From Candidatus Methylomirabilis sp. (lineage in GTDB: Bacteria; Patescibacteriota; Patescibacteriia; DYHP01): DNA of 26,981 nucleotides. The notes under the pieces were generated by a model, which ran no database searches, had not been told where the DNA came from, and saw nothing but the letters and a program-made list of their open reading frames with translations. This document shows positions 20,514 to 26,981 of the stretch, in pieces. A program made the translations under genes and the position numbers. The stretch spans positions 9,521-36,501 of the forward strand of contig DYHP01000002.1 of NCBI GenBank assembly GCA_020724105.1, given 5' to 3'. Within the stretch, counting starts at the first letter, position 1; each line of letters opens with the position of its first letter.

Positions 20514-20904
20514 GTAACTGAAATTTGGAATCCGACTTGAATTTTGTAAGGTTTTTTAAAGTTTAAGCCGGGTTCCAAGGAAGGGTCCGGTAATGCACCT
20601 TCACAACCACTAAACCACTATTGGAGAAACTTAACCATGAAACTTGGGGTGCGGGCATCACCCACTGCGGGAATCGTCCTCTTATGAGACGGACAGAGGC
20701 TCCGGCCGCGACATTATTAACTCACAGCCGACCGAGTCCTGTCAGCAAGCAGTTGACCTGCTTGTACGGGATGATTAATCCAGAAGATAGCCCATCCTTA
20801 ATTTAAAAAACTAGTTTTGAATCTCGGGGTGGGATTACCACCAAAAATTTCATGAGCGAGATTCTGCCAGCAGTCCGAGCGACACCGAAAAGTCGCTTTT
20901 TTTT
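20514..20904 (+). ncRNA. Putative structured non-coding RNA, ~390 nt, family unknown
   Basis: A strong promoter (20479-20507) and an intrinsic terminator (20878-20904) frame ~390 nt with no credible ORF. Predicted helices: TTGGAATCC/GGGTTCCAA (20525-20533, 20569-20577) enclosing CTTGAA/TTTAAG; GAAGG/CCTTC near 20580-20602; GGGTG/CACCC near 20647-20663; GTCC-TCT/AGA-GGAC near 20676-20694; CAAGCAG/CTGCTTG with a TTGAC loop, extended by TCCTGT/ACGGGA (~20737-20771); GGATG/CATCC (~20769-20797); and GAATCTCG/CGAGATTC enclosing GGTGG/CCACC (~20819-20863). It is more GC-rich than its surroundings. I found no tmRNA tRNA-like end, no RNase P core GAAAGTCC, and no SRP GGAAGG-AGCAGCC apical loop. Size, promoter and isolation suggest a stable housekeeping-type RNA, possibly a divergent member of a known class. 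Confidence 0.7.
20878..20904 (+). terminator. Intrinsic terminator of the unknown RNA
   Basis: AGCGAC (20878-20883), ACCGAAAA loop, GTCGCT (20892-20897), then a T8 run and ATTTTT. Confidence 0.9.
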
Positions 20905-20984
20905 ATTTTTGTGAAAAATCCAAATTTTATTTCCTGAACTTGTTGAAGGATAACTTTTTGGATTTTCAGACCCCACGACTCCGC

Positions 20985-22187
20985 TCAGGGAATAATTTTT
21001 CTTTTTATCAACGGGTTTATTCTTGTCGCCACTTCGTAATTTATCGTTCCCAATTTTGCGGCGAATTCTTCAGCGCTTATTTGCTCCCTGCCTTGCTTGC
21101 CGACAATTACCGCTTCGTCTTCCAATTTTACGTTCGGGACGTCGGTAACATCAACCACGCACATATTCATACAAACTCTGCCTAACACCTTGCACCTTTT
21201 ACCTTTAATCAGAACATTCCCGATACTGGACATCCCCCTGTCAAATCCATCCCAATATCCAATCGGCAAAACGGCAATTTTGGAATCGCGATTGACCTTC
21301 TCGGTTAATCCGTAGCTTATCGCCGTGCCCTTTTTGACGTTTTTTATTTGCGCGATGATTGTTTTCCACGTTAAGACGGGTTTTAGTAAGGGTCGCACCC
21401 CAAAGGGGGTGCGACCCCCGAGAGCGCCGGCGGAAACAAAGGTTTCTTTTGATGGCCACAAACCATATTGCGCGATGCCGACTCTAACCATATTAAAATG
21501 CGTTTCGGGGAAAAGAATGGTTGCGGCGGAACAGGCGCTATGTTTAATAGGAATTTCAACGCCGTTTTTCTTTAAAAGTTTAATGATTTTTTTGAATTTA
21601 CCGAGTTGCTTTTCGGCGTATGAGTGGTCGGTAGTATCTTCAATATTGGCAAAATGAGTGTAAATTCCTTCTATTTTTATATTTTTATGTTTTTGAATAA
21701 ATTTGGCGAAGTTTAAAATTTTATCTTCCCCTATCCCCTGCCTCGAAGTACCCGTCTCAACTTTAATATGGATATTTATATTGCCTTCAACAGGCTCAGG
21801 CAATATTTTTTTATTCCCTGAGCGAGCGAGGCGAGTTGAAGAGGAAATCTTGGTTAAAGCCTTTACAGTTTCGTAATTGTAGACGACAAAACGAAAATTA
21901 TTTTTTACCGCTTCTTTGAGTTGATTAAGCGGTATGTAACCCAAAATTAAAATCGGCTTTTTGATGCCAACCTGTTTTAATAAAAGCGCTTCGTCGATTG
22001 AATCAACGCCGAACCAATCAACACCCACTAATTTTTTGTTAAGTATTTTCGCAACTTCCACAAGACCATGTCCGTAGGCGTTGGATTTTACGACTGACAT
22101 TAACAGAACTCCGGGTTTGAGGAGTTTTTTGATTTCGGAAATGTTGTGAAGAAGATTTTGGCGTGAAATTTCAACCCACGTGCGCAT
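20985..22187 (-). CDS. alr: Alanine racemase with two insertions
   Basis: This PLP enzyme supplies D-alanine to Ddl. The PLP lysine is K34 in SVVKSNAYGHG; THFANIEDTTD (~177-187), MVRVGIAQYGLWPS (~233-246), the catalytic Tyr Y292 in AISYGLTEKV, and IGYWDGFDRGMS are visible, and the C-terminal beta domain is complete. The length (400 aa) exceeds the common ~360-380. Residues ~115-135 (ending PEPVEG, before INIHIKVETG) and ~252-268 (GALGGRTPFGVRPLL) come from translated palindromes. It starts 14 bp after serS and is probably in one transcript with it. A complete substrate path alr to ddl lies on one strand, separated only by the unknown RNA on the opposite strand. Confidence 0.95.
   Translation of the reverse strand: MRTWVEISRQNLLHNISEIKKLLKPGVLLMSVVKSNAYGHGLVEVAKILNKKLVGVDWFGVDSIDEALLLKQVGIKKPILILGYIPLNQLKEAVKNNFRFVVYNYETVKALTKISSSTRLARSGNKKILPEPVEGNINIHIKVETGTSRQGIGEDKILNFAKFIQKHKNIKIEGIYTHFANIEDTTDHSYAEKQLGKFKKIIKLLKKNGVEIPIKHSACSAATILFPETHFNMVRVGIAQYGLWPSKETFVSAGALGGRTPFGVRPLLKPVLTWKTIIAQIKNVKKGTAISYGLTEKVNRDSKIAVLPIGYWDGFDRGMSSIGNVLIKGKRCKVLGRVCMNMCVVDVTDVPNVKLEDEAVIVGKQGREQISAEEFAAKLGTINYEVATRINPLIKRKIIP
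21390..21416. repeat. In-frame palindrome in alr (GGGTCGCACCCC)
   Basis: GGGTCGCACCCC (21390-21401) and GGGGTGCGACCC (21405-21416). The minus-strand peptide is GGRTPFGVRP, between the GIAQYGLWPS motif and PVLTWK. Confidence 0.88.
21781..21842. repeat. In-frame family D element in alr
   Basis: CCTTCAACAGGCTCAGG and CCCTGAGCGAGCGAGGCGAG...TTGAAG are inverted ends. The minus-strand peptide includes STRLARSG and LPEPVEG. Confidence 0.88.
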
Positions 22188-22201
22188 AAGTGTGCACGAA
22201 C

Positions 22202-23464
22202 CTACATTATCTTTTTGAAATTACAATATTTTTGTAACGCTTTTGGCACAAGTATCGTTCCGTTTTTTTGCTGATAATTTTCCATTATGGCAATAAGCAT
22301 TCTACCCGCGGCAATTGCGGTTCCGTTTAGGGCGTGAAGAAATTCAAGTCCGCCTTTTCTTTTTAGGCGAATGTTAAGTCGCCTTGTTTGGTAATCCGTG
22401 CAGTTTGAAGTTGAGTGCGTTTCGCGGTATTTATTTTCCGACGGAATCCACGCCTCAATGTCGTATTTTCGCGCCGCAGAAGCCCCAAGGTCCCCGGTGC
22501 ACATTTTTACTACTTGATACGGCAATTTTAGAGATTGCATCAGTTTTTCTTCCATCTTGAGCAAAAATTCGTGTTCCTCGTCGGATTTTTCGGGTAAAGT
22601 AAAACTCACCATTTCCACCTTATCAAATTGGTGGACACGTAAAATGCCTTTCGTGTCTTTGCCGTAGGAGCCGGCTTCGCGGCGGAAACAAGTTGAAAAA
22701 GCGACAAACCTTTTCGGCAAGTCCTTTTCTTCCAAAGTTTCGTTCATAAAATACGGCACAACCGATTGTTCGGAAGTTCCCACGAGCAGCATTTCATCTT
22801 TAGGCAAATAATACCTTTCATCAATATCCCAAGGCATCAAATGACCTGACGCTTCCATAATTTCCTTTTTAACCATCGCCGGCGGGAGAATCGGCGCAAA
22901 ACCTTCTTTTTGCAGGATGTCGAAAGCGAATCTTGTCAAGGCGAACTCCAATATTGCCGCTTGGTTTTTAATAAATCCGAAACGCGTGCCGGAGATTTTT
23001 GCCGCCCGTTCGGTGTCAATCAAGTCAAGATTTTTGCCGAGTTCCATGTAATCTTTCGGTTGTCCGCCTCGGGCGGAGAATAAAGGCGTTTTTCCCCATT
23101 TTTTAATAATTTCGTTGTCGTTTTCGTCCTTGCCGATTTTAACGTCGTCGGCCGGCAAGTTCGGAATGATTAAAAAAATTTCCTTCCATGCTTTTTCCGT
23201 ATTTTGTAAATTGGGCTCGAGTTCTTTGATTTTTTCTTTGATTTTTTTACTCTCCGAGACTAAGTCTCTAACGGGAGATTTAATCTCGGAAATTTTTTTG
23301 CTGATTTTGTTTTGTTCCGCTTTCAAATCGTCCATTTCTTTAATCAGTTTGCCGCGCAAACCGTCCAATTCCAGAAATTTATCAAGAGCAACTTTAATGC
23401 CTTTCGCTTCGCAGGCCTTTTTAATCCTTTCCGGGTCTTTTCGCAAGAGATTTATGTCTATCAT
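22202..23464 (-). CDS. serS: Seryl-tRNA synthetase
   Basis: A class II synthetase that charges tRNA-Ser. The N-terminal antiparallel coiled-coil arm (~residues 30-105) that grips the long variable arm of tRNA-Ser is followed by the catalytic domain: TSEQSVVPYF, motif 2 CFRREAGSYGKDTKG with RVHQFDKVE, then EAWIPSENKYRE and SNCTDYQTRR, and motif 3 NGTAIAAGRMLIAIMENY. I place the start at 23464 (MIDINLLRKDPERIKKA), because that is the conserved family N-terminus; the frame extends 14 codons upstream. The length is then 420, normal. SARGGQP near the pre-motif loop overlaps a small TCCGCC/GGCGGA palindrome, perhaps a minor repeat scar. It is followed closely by alr. A matching tRNA-Ser lies at 7623. 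Confidence 0.96.
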   Translation of the reverse strand: MIDINLLRKDPERIKKACEAKGIKVALDKFLELDGLRGKLIKEMDDLKAEQNKISKKISEIKSPVRDLVSESKKIKEKIKELEPNLQNTEKAWKEIFLIIPNLPADDVKIGKDENDNEIIKKWGKTPLFSARGGQPKDYMELGKNLDLIDTERAAKISGTRFGFIKNQAAILEFALTRFAFDILQKEGFAPILPPAMVKKEIMEASGHLMPWDIDERYYLPKDEMLLVGTSEQSVVPYFMNETLEEKDLPKRFVAFSTCFRREAGSYGKDTKGILRVHQFDKVEMVSFTLPEKSDEEHEFLLKMEEKLMQSLKLPYQVVKMCTGDLGASAARKYDIEAWIPSENKYRETHSTSNCTDYQTRRLNIRLKRKGGLEFLHALNGTAIAAGRMLIAIMENYQQKNGTILVPKALQKYCNFKKIM

Positions 23465-23581
23465 ATTTTTTGTGCACAAACCCACAAAATTTTCTACAAA
23501 TTTCACGAAAGTTTTATTTCGTAGTTTTGTATAATTCGTAGTTCAATTCGTAGTTTAGTAGATTTAGTTGTTAGTTTGAGA
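23465..23581. other. Spacer upstream of serS with TTCGTAG repeats
   Basis: TTCGTAGTT recurs three or four times between 23518 and 23558, spaced ~15 bp apart. I see no convincing promoter in the minus direction. Confidence 0.5.
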
Positions 23582-24001
23582 TTAAAGACTCAATAAAAAT
23601 AAACCGAGACACAAAATCATTACTCCTGTATATTGCCACTTGGATATTTTTTCTTTTAAAAATATTCTTGAAAGAAAAACCGTGATGAGAGGATAAATGG
23701 CCGTTACGGCAACGACAATCCCAGTCGGCCCTTTTAAAAGGGCGTATCTGAAAGCCGAAACGGCCAAAAGGTCGGTAATAACGGCGAAAAAAATCCAAAA
23801 CCAGACCCGGCGCGATATTTTAAAGCCGTTCCACCCCTGTTTTTTATAAAGCATTATTATGGCGAAAGGTGAAAATAGCAGAGCCGTCCAAAACAAGAAG
23901 GCAAAAAGCGTTTGCCACGGAGCGCCGGAAAGAAGCGCCAGTTTTTCAACAAAACCCACAGCGCCCCAAAAAATAATAATTAAAGCGATTAATACCCACA
24001 T
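23582..24001 (-). CDS. Half-size EamA-domain membrane protein (copy 2)
   Basis: A 139-residue protein of the drug/metabolite transporter superfamily with a single EamA domain and four predicted helices (start LIALIIIFWGAVGFVEKLAL; end GVMILCLGLFLLSL). Full EamA transporters have two such domains in ten helices; half-size proteins act as dimers, as EmrE-like ones do. The start at 24001 is chosen because the frame upstream translates a family B repeat (24014-24078) and unrelated sequence. It is clearly paralogous to the neighbour at 24129-24554: shared W-G-x-x-GF-x-EK-x-AL, G-[TA]-PWQTLF, TAIYP and FLKE patterns. Both may form a heterodimer. Substrate unknown. Confidence 0.85.
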   Translation of the reverse strand: MWVLIALIIIFWGAVGFVEKLALLSGAPWQTLFAFLFWTALLFSPFAIIMLYKKQGWNGFKISRRVWFWIFFAVITDLLAVSAFRYALLKGPTGIVVAVTAIYPLITVFLSRIFLKEKISKWQYTGVMILCLGLFLLSL

Positions 24002-24013
24002 AATTTTATTAAA

Positions 24014-24078
24014 ATCAGAAATTCGAAATCTCGTCCCGACAAATGTCGGGATCTCCACTTCGCTCCGAAAATCCGAAA
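24014..24078. repeat. Family B repeat between the EamA genes
   Basis: ATCAGAAATTCGAAATC, core TCCCGACAAATGTCGGGA, then TCTCCACTTCGCTCCGAAAA. It is homologous to 12474-12540. In the minus direction it can be translated as VSDFRSEVEIPTFVG, which falsely extends the downstream gene. Confidence 0.85.
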
Positions 24079-24128
24079 CAAATTCCAAATTCCAAAATCC
24101 AAATTTCAACAAAATTAAAATTTTAAAT

Positions 24129-24554
24129 TCACCCTTTATCCAAAAAGATAACACCCAGAGTTGTAATCCCAATACCTAAATATTGTGTTAAAGTTAAATA
24201 TTCTTTAAGGAAGACAAAAGCCAGAATGGCGGTAACAATTGGATAAACCGAGGTCAAAGCGATAACTATGCCCGCGCCGCCCTTTTTTAAGGCAAAACGG
24301 ATGAGAATAATAGCCACGCCGTTTACAAAAACTGCCACCAACATCCAAAGCCAGACCAATTTTGAAATTGAAAAACCCGGGACGCCTTTGTCGAGATATA
24401 GTATTAAGGCGATGACGGGGAAAGAAAAAACGGTTTTCCAAAAGAGAGAAATAAAAAGCGTTTGCCAAGGGGTGCCGTGTTGGAGCGCCTTTTTTTCGGC
24501 AAAACCCCACAAGCCCCACAAAATTACTACACTTATAATTAGAAATATCAACAT
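24129..24554 (-). CDS. Half-size EamA-domain membrane protein (copy 1)
   Basis: A 141-residue protein with four predicted helices (LIFLIISVVILWGLWGFAEK; TLFISLFWKTVFSFPVIALI; LVWLWMLVAVFVNGVAIILI; IVIALTSVYPIVTAILAFVF) and a fifth short segment (LTQYLGIGITTLGVIFL). It is a single EamA unit, half of an ordinary DMT exporter, and paralogous to the next gene. It begins 6 bp after lysS and is probably co-transcribed with it. Duplication followed by invasion of a family B repeat into the spacer explains the present layout. Function: small-molecule transport of unknown specificity. Confidence 0.87.
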   Translation of the reverse strand: MLIFLIISVVILWGLWGFAEKKALQHGTPWQTLFISLFWKTVFSFPVIALILYLDKGVPGFSISKLVWLWMLVAVFVNGVAIILIRFALKKGGAGIVIALTSVYPIVTAILAFVFLKEYLTLTQYLGIGITTLGVIFLDKG

Positions 24555-24560
24555 AATTTT

Positions 24561-26057
24561 TTATTTCTCCGGTTTCAATGTTGGGAATAGTATAACCTCT
24601 TTTATATTATGCGAATCGGTCAGAAGCGCGGTCAGGCGGTCAATTCCGATTCCTAAGCCCGCGGTCGGCGGCATACCGTGCCGCATTGCCTCGATAAAAT
24701 CTTTGTCAAATCTCTGCGCTTCTTCCTCCCCGGCTTCGCGCGCCTCCTGCTGTTTTTTAAACCTTTCTTCCTGGTCAAGCGGGTCATTTAATTCTGAAAA
24801 AGCGTTGACGAGTTCAATGCCCTTGCCGACCAAAAGTTGGAATCGTTCGGTTAAATTCGGATTATCGGGTTTGCGTTTGGCTAATGGCGACAGAGCGATG
24901 GGATAATCGACGATAAACGTCGGCTGTTTGATTTTCGGCCGCACGAAAGTTTTAAAAATTTCATCCAATATTTTTCCGAAGCTCGCGCCATCCTCGATTT
25001 CCGCGCCTTCTTTCCGCGCCGCGTCCATCAATTCTTTCTTGCCCGCCGTAGCCTTGACGGAGGAGGGTTTTTCGCCGAATTTTTCCACATCAATTCCCGA
25101 GTATTTTAATACGGCGTTGCGAAAAGTCATTTTGCCGAATGGCGGATTAAAATCGATTTGCGAACCTGCGTAAGCGATGTTTAAATCCGCAAAACCCAGC
25201 TCTTTCAACAAGTCCTTAAACATTTTTTCAACAAATTTCATCAAATTTCCGTAATCGGCGTAAGCCCAGTAAAGTTCTATTTGAGTAAATTCGGGATTGT
25301 GCAAATAATCTATTCCTTCGTTGCGGAAACAGCGGGCGACTTCAAAAACTTTGTCAAAACCGCCGATAATCAGGCGTTTTAAATAGAGTTCCGGCGCGAT
25401 TCTTAAATAGAAATCAGTGTCCAAGGCATTGTGGTGGGTTACAAAGGGGCGGGCATTGGCGCCGCCAGGAATCGGCTGGAGCATCGGCGTTTCAACCTCA
25501 ATAAAATCTTCTTTAACCAAAAAATCGCGCAAGGTTTTGACTATTCTGCTTCGCGTCCTGAAAATTTCTTTAACGCGCGGATTGGCGATTAAGTCCAAAT
25601 ATCTTTTTCGAAACCGAGTTTCAATATCTGACAAGCCGTGCCATTTTTCAGGCAGCGGCAGCAGGGTTTTTGAAATCAAGCGGAAATCTTTCGCTTCAAG
25701 AGTGTTTTCGCCGCGTTTAGTTTTGAAAAGTTTGCCGCGGGCAGTGATAAAATCAGCGGTGTCGACGAATCCCCCGAAAAAATCGAATTTGGAACTGCCG
25801 ACAACGTCCTTTTTGACGTGGATTTGGATTTTTGCTGTTCCGTCGTCCAAATCAATAAACGCCGCGCCGCCGTGAAGGCGAATTGACCTTATTCTGCCGG
25901 CGATTTTTAACTCTGTCCCCTTTTCCATCCACTCGTCAAAATGGCTCAAAATTTTCTTAATTTCGTGCCCTCTTTCGACGATTGACGGATAGGGATTTAC
26001 CCCCACTTCTTTGATTTTATTCAGTTTTTCCAAACGAATAATATATTCATCTGACAT
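24561..26057 (-). CDS. lysS: Lysyl-tRNA synthetase, class II
   Basis: This enzyme charges tRNA-Lys. The N-terminal OB-fold anticodon domain (~residues 48-140: ELKIAGRIRSIRLHGGAAFIDL) precedes the class II core: motif 1 region SRIVKTLRDFLVKEDFIEVETPMLQ, then GGANARPFVTHHNALD, motif 2 VARCFRNEGIDYLHNPEFT, and motif 3 GLGIGIDRLTALLTDS with the closing IKEVILFPTLKPE. The length (498) is normal and I see no repeat insert, unlike gltX. The short upstream spacer holds a terminator (26104-26136) that belongs to the 17-codon ORF, so lysS must have its own promoter near 26060-26100; none stands out. EamA copy 1 follows 6 bp downstream. Confidence 0.97.
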   Translation of the reverse strand: MSDEYIIRLEKLNKIKEVGVNPYPSIVERGHEIKKILSHFDEWMEKGTELKIAGRIRSIRLHGGAAFIDLDDGTAKIQIHVKKDVVGSSKFDFFGGFVDTADFITARGKLFKTKRGENTLEAKDFRLISKTLLPLPEKWHGLSDIETRFRKRYLDLIANPRVKEIFRTRSRIVKTLRDFLVKEDFIEVETPMLQPIPGGANARPFVTHHNALDTDFYLRIAPELYLKRLIIGGFDKVFEVARCFRNEGIDYLHNPEFTQIELYWAYADYGNLMKFVEKMFKDLLKELGFADLNIAYAGSQIDFNPPFGKMTFRNAVLKYSGIDVEKFGEKPSSVKATAGKKELMDAARKEGAEIEDGASFGKILDEIFKTFVRPKIKQPTFIVDYPIALSPLAKRKPDNPNLTERFQLLVGKGIELVNAFSELNDPLDQEERFKKQQEAREAGEEEAQRFDKDFIEAMRHGMPPTAGLGIGIDRLTALLTDSHNIKEVILFPTLKPEK

Positions 26058-26103
26058 ATGGCGATAATTTATATATAAATGATAACATTTTCGGATTTTT
26101 AAG

Positions 26104-26136
26104 TCAAAAATAAAGACCGCTTGTATTTAAGCGGTC
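26104..26136 (-). terminator. Intrinsic terminator after the 17-codon ORF
   Basis: On the minus strand GACCGCTT (26136-26129), AAATAC, AAGCGGTC (26122-26115), then TTTATTTTT. The stem sequence is shared with 8641-8664. Confidence 0.82.
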
Positions 26137-26146
26137 ACGGATAATT

Positions 26147-26200
26147 TTAGAACTTGTCTACCTCCTTTTCTGCTTCCATTTTGGGTGCGGAATAAACCAT
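26147..26200 (-). CDS. 17-residue small ORF with ideal ribosome binding site
   Basis: ATG at 26200, stop TAA at 26147-26149: MVYSAPKMEAEKEVDKF. The ribosome binding site AAAAAGGAGGTGA (26220-26208) is a full anti-SD complement placed 8 nt from the ATG, the strongest in the window; most other genes here have none. A clean terminator follows 10 bp after the stop. A second AAAAGGAGGT lies inside the ORF. The peptide is charged with no membrane segment. It could be a leader peptide, a translated small protein, or a peptide precursor: YSAPKM resembles the YxxP-x-hydrophobic element of some RiPP leaders, but no modifying enzyme is in the window. Function unknown. Confidence 0.6.
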   Translation of the reverse strand: MVYSAPKMEAEKEVDKF

Positions 26201-26260
26201 GCTATTTTCACCTCCTTTTTGGTTAACGTGTTTAACTACGAACTAGTTTAACTAACATAG

Positions 26261-26318
26261 GACTTACGTGTTTGAAGTCTGACTTCAACACACTTAAATT
26301 TGGCCAAGTGCGTAAGTC
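26261..26318. repeat. Nested inverted repeat upstream of the 17-codon ORF
   Basis: The outer arms GACTTACG (26261-26268) and CGTAAGTC (26311-26318) enclose GTGTTTGAAGTC/GACTTCAACAC (26268-26290), which shares the GAAGTCTGACTTC core of family C. It could regulate the ORF or be another mobile repeat. Confidence 0.75.
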
Positions 26319-26327
26319 TTACAACAT

Positions 26328-26900
26328 TTATTTCTCCACTGCCATTTCGTTGTCTTTGCTCCCAAAAACTCGTTTATACCATCCCCAGGTGCTGATGGAA
26401 AACGACGGACCTCCAAAAATTTTTTTGTAGACGGTTTTTTTCTTGTTGTAAATTCGGCAAACATAAACGGTGATAATGTCGGTTTTTTCTTCGTGCAGAA
26501 TAATTGTTTTGTTGAGGCAAGTGGCGCCGGAAAACAGCATCTCTCCTTTGCGGAAGCGCGTTTTTAAAATGGAAGCATCTTCAAGATAACTTTCATCAGG
26601 CAAATTATTAGGGAAGACAAAACCGTCCTCAAACCAAAGAGTTTTCTTTTTTTTCTCAAAAACGATTTTTCGGGCAAGGATGGAAGTGTAGTTATTAAAG
26701 GAACCATAACCATCTAAGTGGAATTTGCCGCCTTTTTTTTGCTTTTCAAGGATTACCGCTTGATAAAAATCGTCGTTTTTACACCAACTTGCCGCGCCGA
26801 ATTCCGATGAATCGGGAGAAGGAGGGCTTTCATCGGTTTTCGTGTTGCAGGAGAGAATCAAGATAAGGATTAAAAAAGTGATAATTTTCATTCCTTCCAT
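26328..26900 (-). CDS. Predicted lipoprotein of unknown function
   Basis: A 190-residue protein with a lipoprotein signal: MEGMK, hydrophobic IITFLILILIL, lipobox ILSC with acylated C18. A Ser/Pro/Glu-rich tether follows (~22-34), then a strand-rich domain (~35-185) with three further cysteines (~C40, C128, C148) that could form a disulfide. GGAG at 26915-26912 lies 9 nt before the ATG at 26900 and supports that start; an in-frame ATG at 26891 is an alternative. No domain is recognised. It lies 127 bp upstream of the 17-codon ORF on the same strand; a nested inverted repeat separates them. It is more Lys/Phe-rich than neighbours. It acts at the outer face of the cytoplasmic membrane. Confidence 0.8.
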   Translation of the reverse strand: MEGMKIITFLILILILSCNTKTDESPPSPDSSEFGAASWCKNDDFYQAVILEKQKKGGKFHLDGYGSFNNYTSILARKIVFEKKKKTLWFEDGFVFPNNLPDESYLEDASILKTRFRKGEMLFSGATCLNKTIILHEEKTDIITVYVCRIYNKKKTVYKKIFGGPSFSISTWGWYKRVFGSKDNEMAVEK

Positions 26901-26937
26901 CGTTCTTTTCTCCGGTTTAAATTTTTAAAGAACATAA

Positions 26938-26955
26938 CGCAGGCTAAAGCCTGCG
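26938..26955. repeat. 18-bp palindrome CGCAGGCT/AGCCTGCG
   Basis: CGCAGGCT, AA, AGCCTGCG followed by GCTACA, a widespread type of dispersed intergenic repeat. It lies upstream of the lipoprotein gene. Confidence 0.85.
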
Positions 26956-26981
26956 GCTACATTAAATCAATTACATTAAAG

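Noticed and set aside
20621..20806. 61-codon ORF inside the unknown RNA
   Set aside because: No ribosome binding site, and the region is full of perfect helices between a promoter and terminator.
20514..20904. Identification of the RNA as tmRNA, RNase P, SRP, 6S or a group I intron
   Set aside because: No tRNA-like end with CCA, no GAAAGTCC/ACAGAA core, no SRP apical loop, wrong size for 6S, and the AGAAGATAG similarity to the group I S element lacks the matching P, Q and R elements.
23465..23506. Upstream ATG of serS
   Set aside because: The 14 extra residues are unlike SerRS N-termini, which begin with MIDINLLR-type sequence.
24002..24172. 57-residue N-terminal extension of the second EamA protein
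   Set aside because: It translates a family B repeat and AT-rich spacer; the EamA pattern begins at 24001.
1..26981. CRISPR array
   Set aside because: Repeats are palindromic and dispersed; no regularly spaced direct repeats with unique spacers, and no cas genes.

Overview
The window looks like part of a chromosome of a small, reduced bacterium, most likely Candidate Phyla Radiation / Patescibacteria (Parcubacteria-like). The signs are a chromosomal PrgI/VirB4-type secretion module, a half-size EamA pair, a TrpR/YerC-like regulator, few strong Shine-Dalgarno sites, a moderate-to-low GC content and gene-dense housekeeping DNA. UGA acts as a stop (for example it ends thpR), so a UGA-glycine code is not indicated. 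The lineage is inferred from gene content; no 16S gene is present.

Layout. Bases 1-6044 (+): the end of a type IV secretion (T4SS)-like locus, with a partial hypothetical protein, a 535-residue repeat protein, PrgI, a TraC-like VirB4 accessory protein, the VirB4 ATPase and a membrane-anchored protein. Bases 6220-9761: comF, a nested inverted-repeat leader with a promoter, a small charged protein, tRNA-Ser(GCU), a small membrane protein, tRNA-Arg(GCG) and a TrpR-like regulator bracketed by two copies of one palindrome. Bases 10176-18062 (+): recG, thpR, a WecG/TagA glycosyltransferase, an LD-carboxypeptidase, gltX and an EnvC-like M23 peptidase. Bases 18173-26900 (-): ftsQ, ddl, alr, serS, two EamA genes, lysS, an unlisted 17-codon ORF with an ideal ribosome binding site, and a lipoprotein. 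A + strand, roughly 390-nt RNA of unknown family lies between ddl and alr, with its own sigma70-type promoter and intrinsic terminator.

Functionally the window mixes envelope biogenesis (LD-carboxypeptidase, M23 activator, FtsQ, Ddl, Alr, TagA), translation (GltX, SerS, LysS, two tRNAs), DNA handling (RecG, ComF, T4SS) and regulation.

The most striking theme is a dense population of palindromic repeat elements. They occur between genes and also in frame inside housekeeping genes: comF (3), recG (3), ddl (3), alr (2), gltX (1 plus a microsatellite), tagA (1), and probably thpR. The inserted peptides fall between conserved motifs and explain why several proteins exceed their family's usual length. 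This resembles the in-frame Rickettsia palindromic elements, but several unrelated families are at work here. The second item worth following is the unassigned RNA at about 20514-20904.
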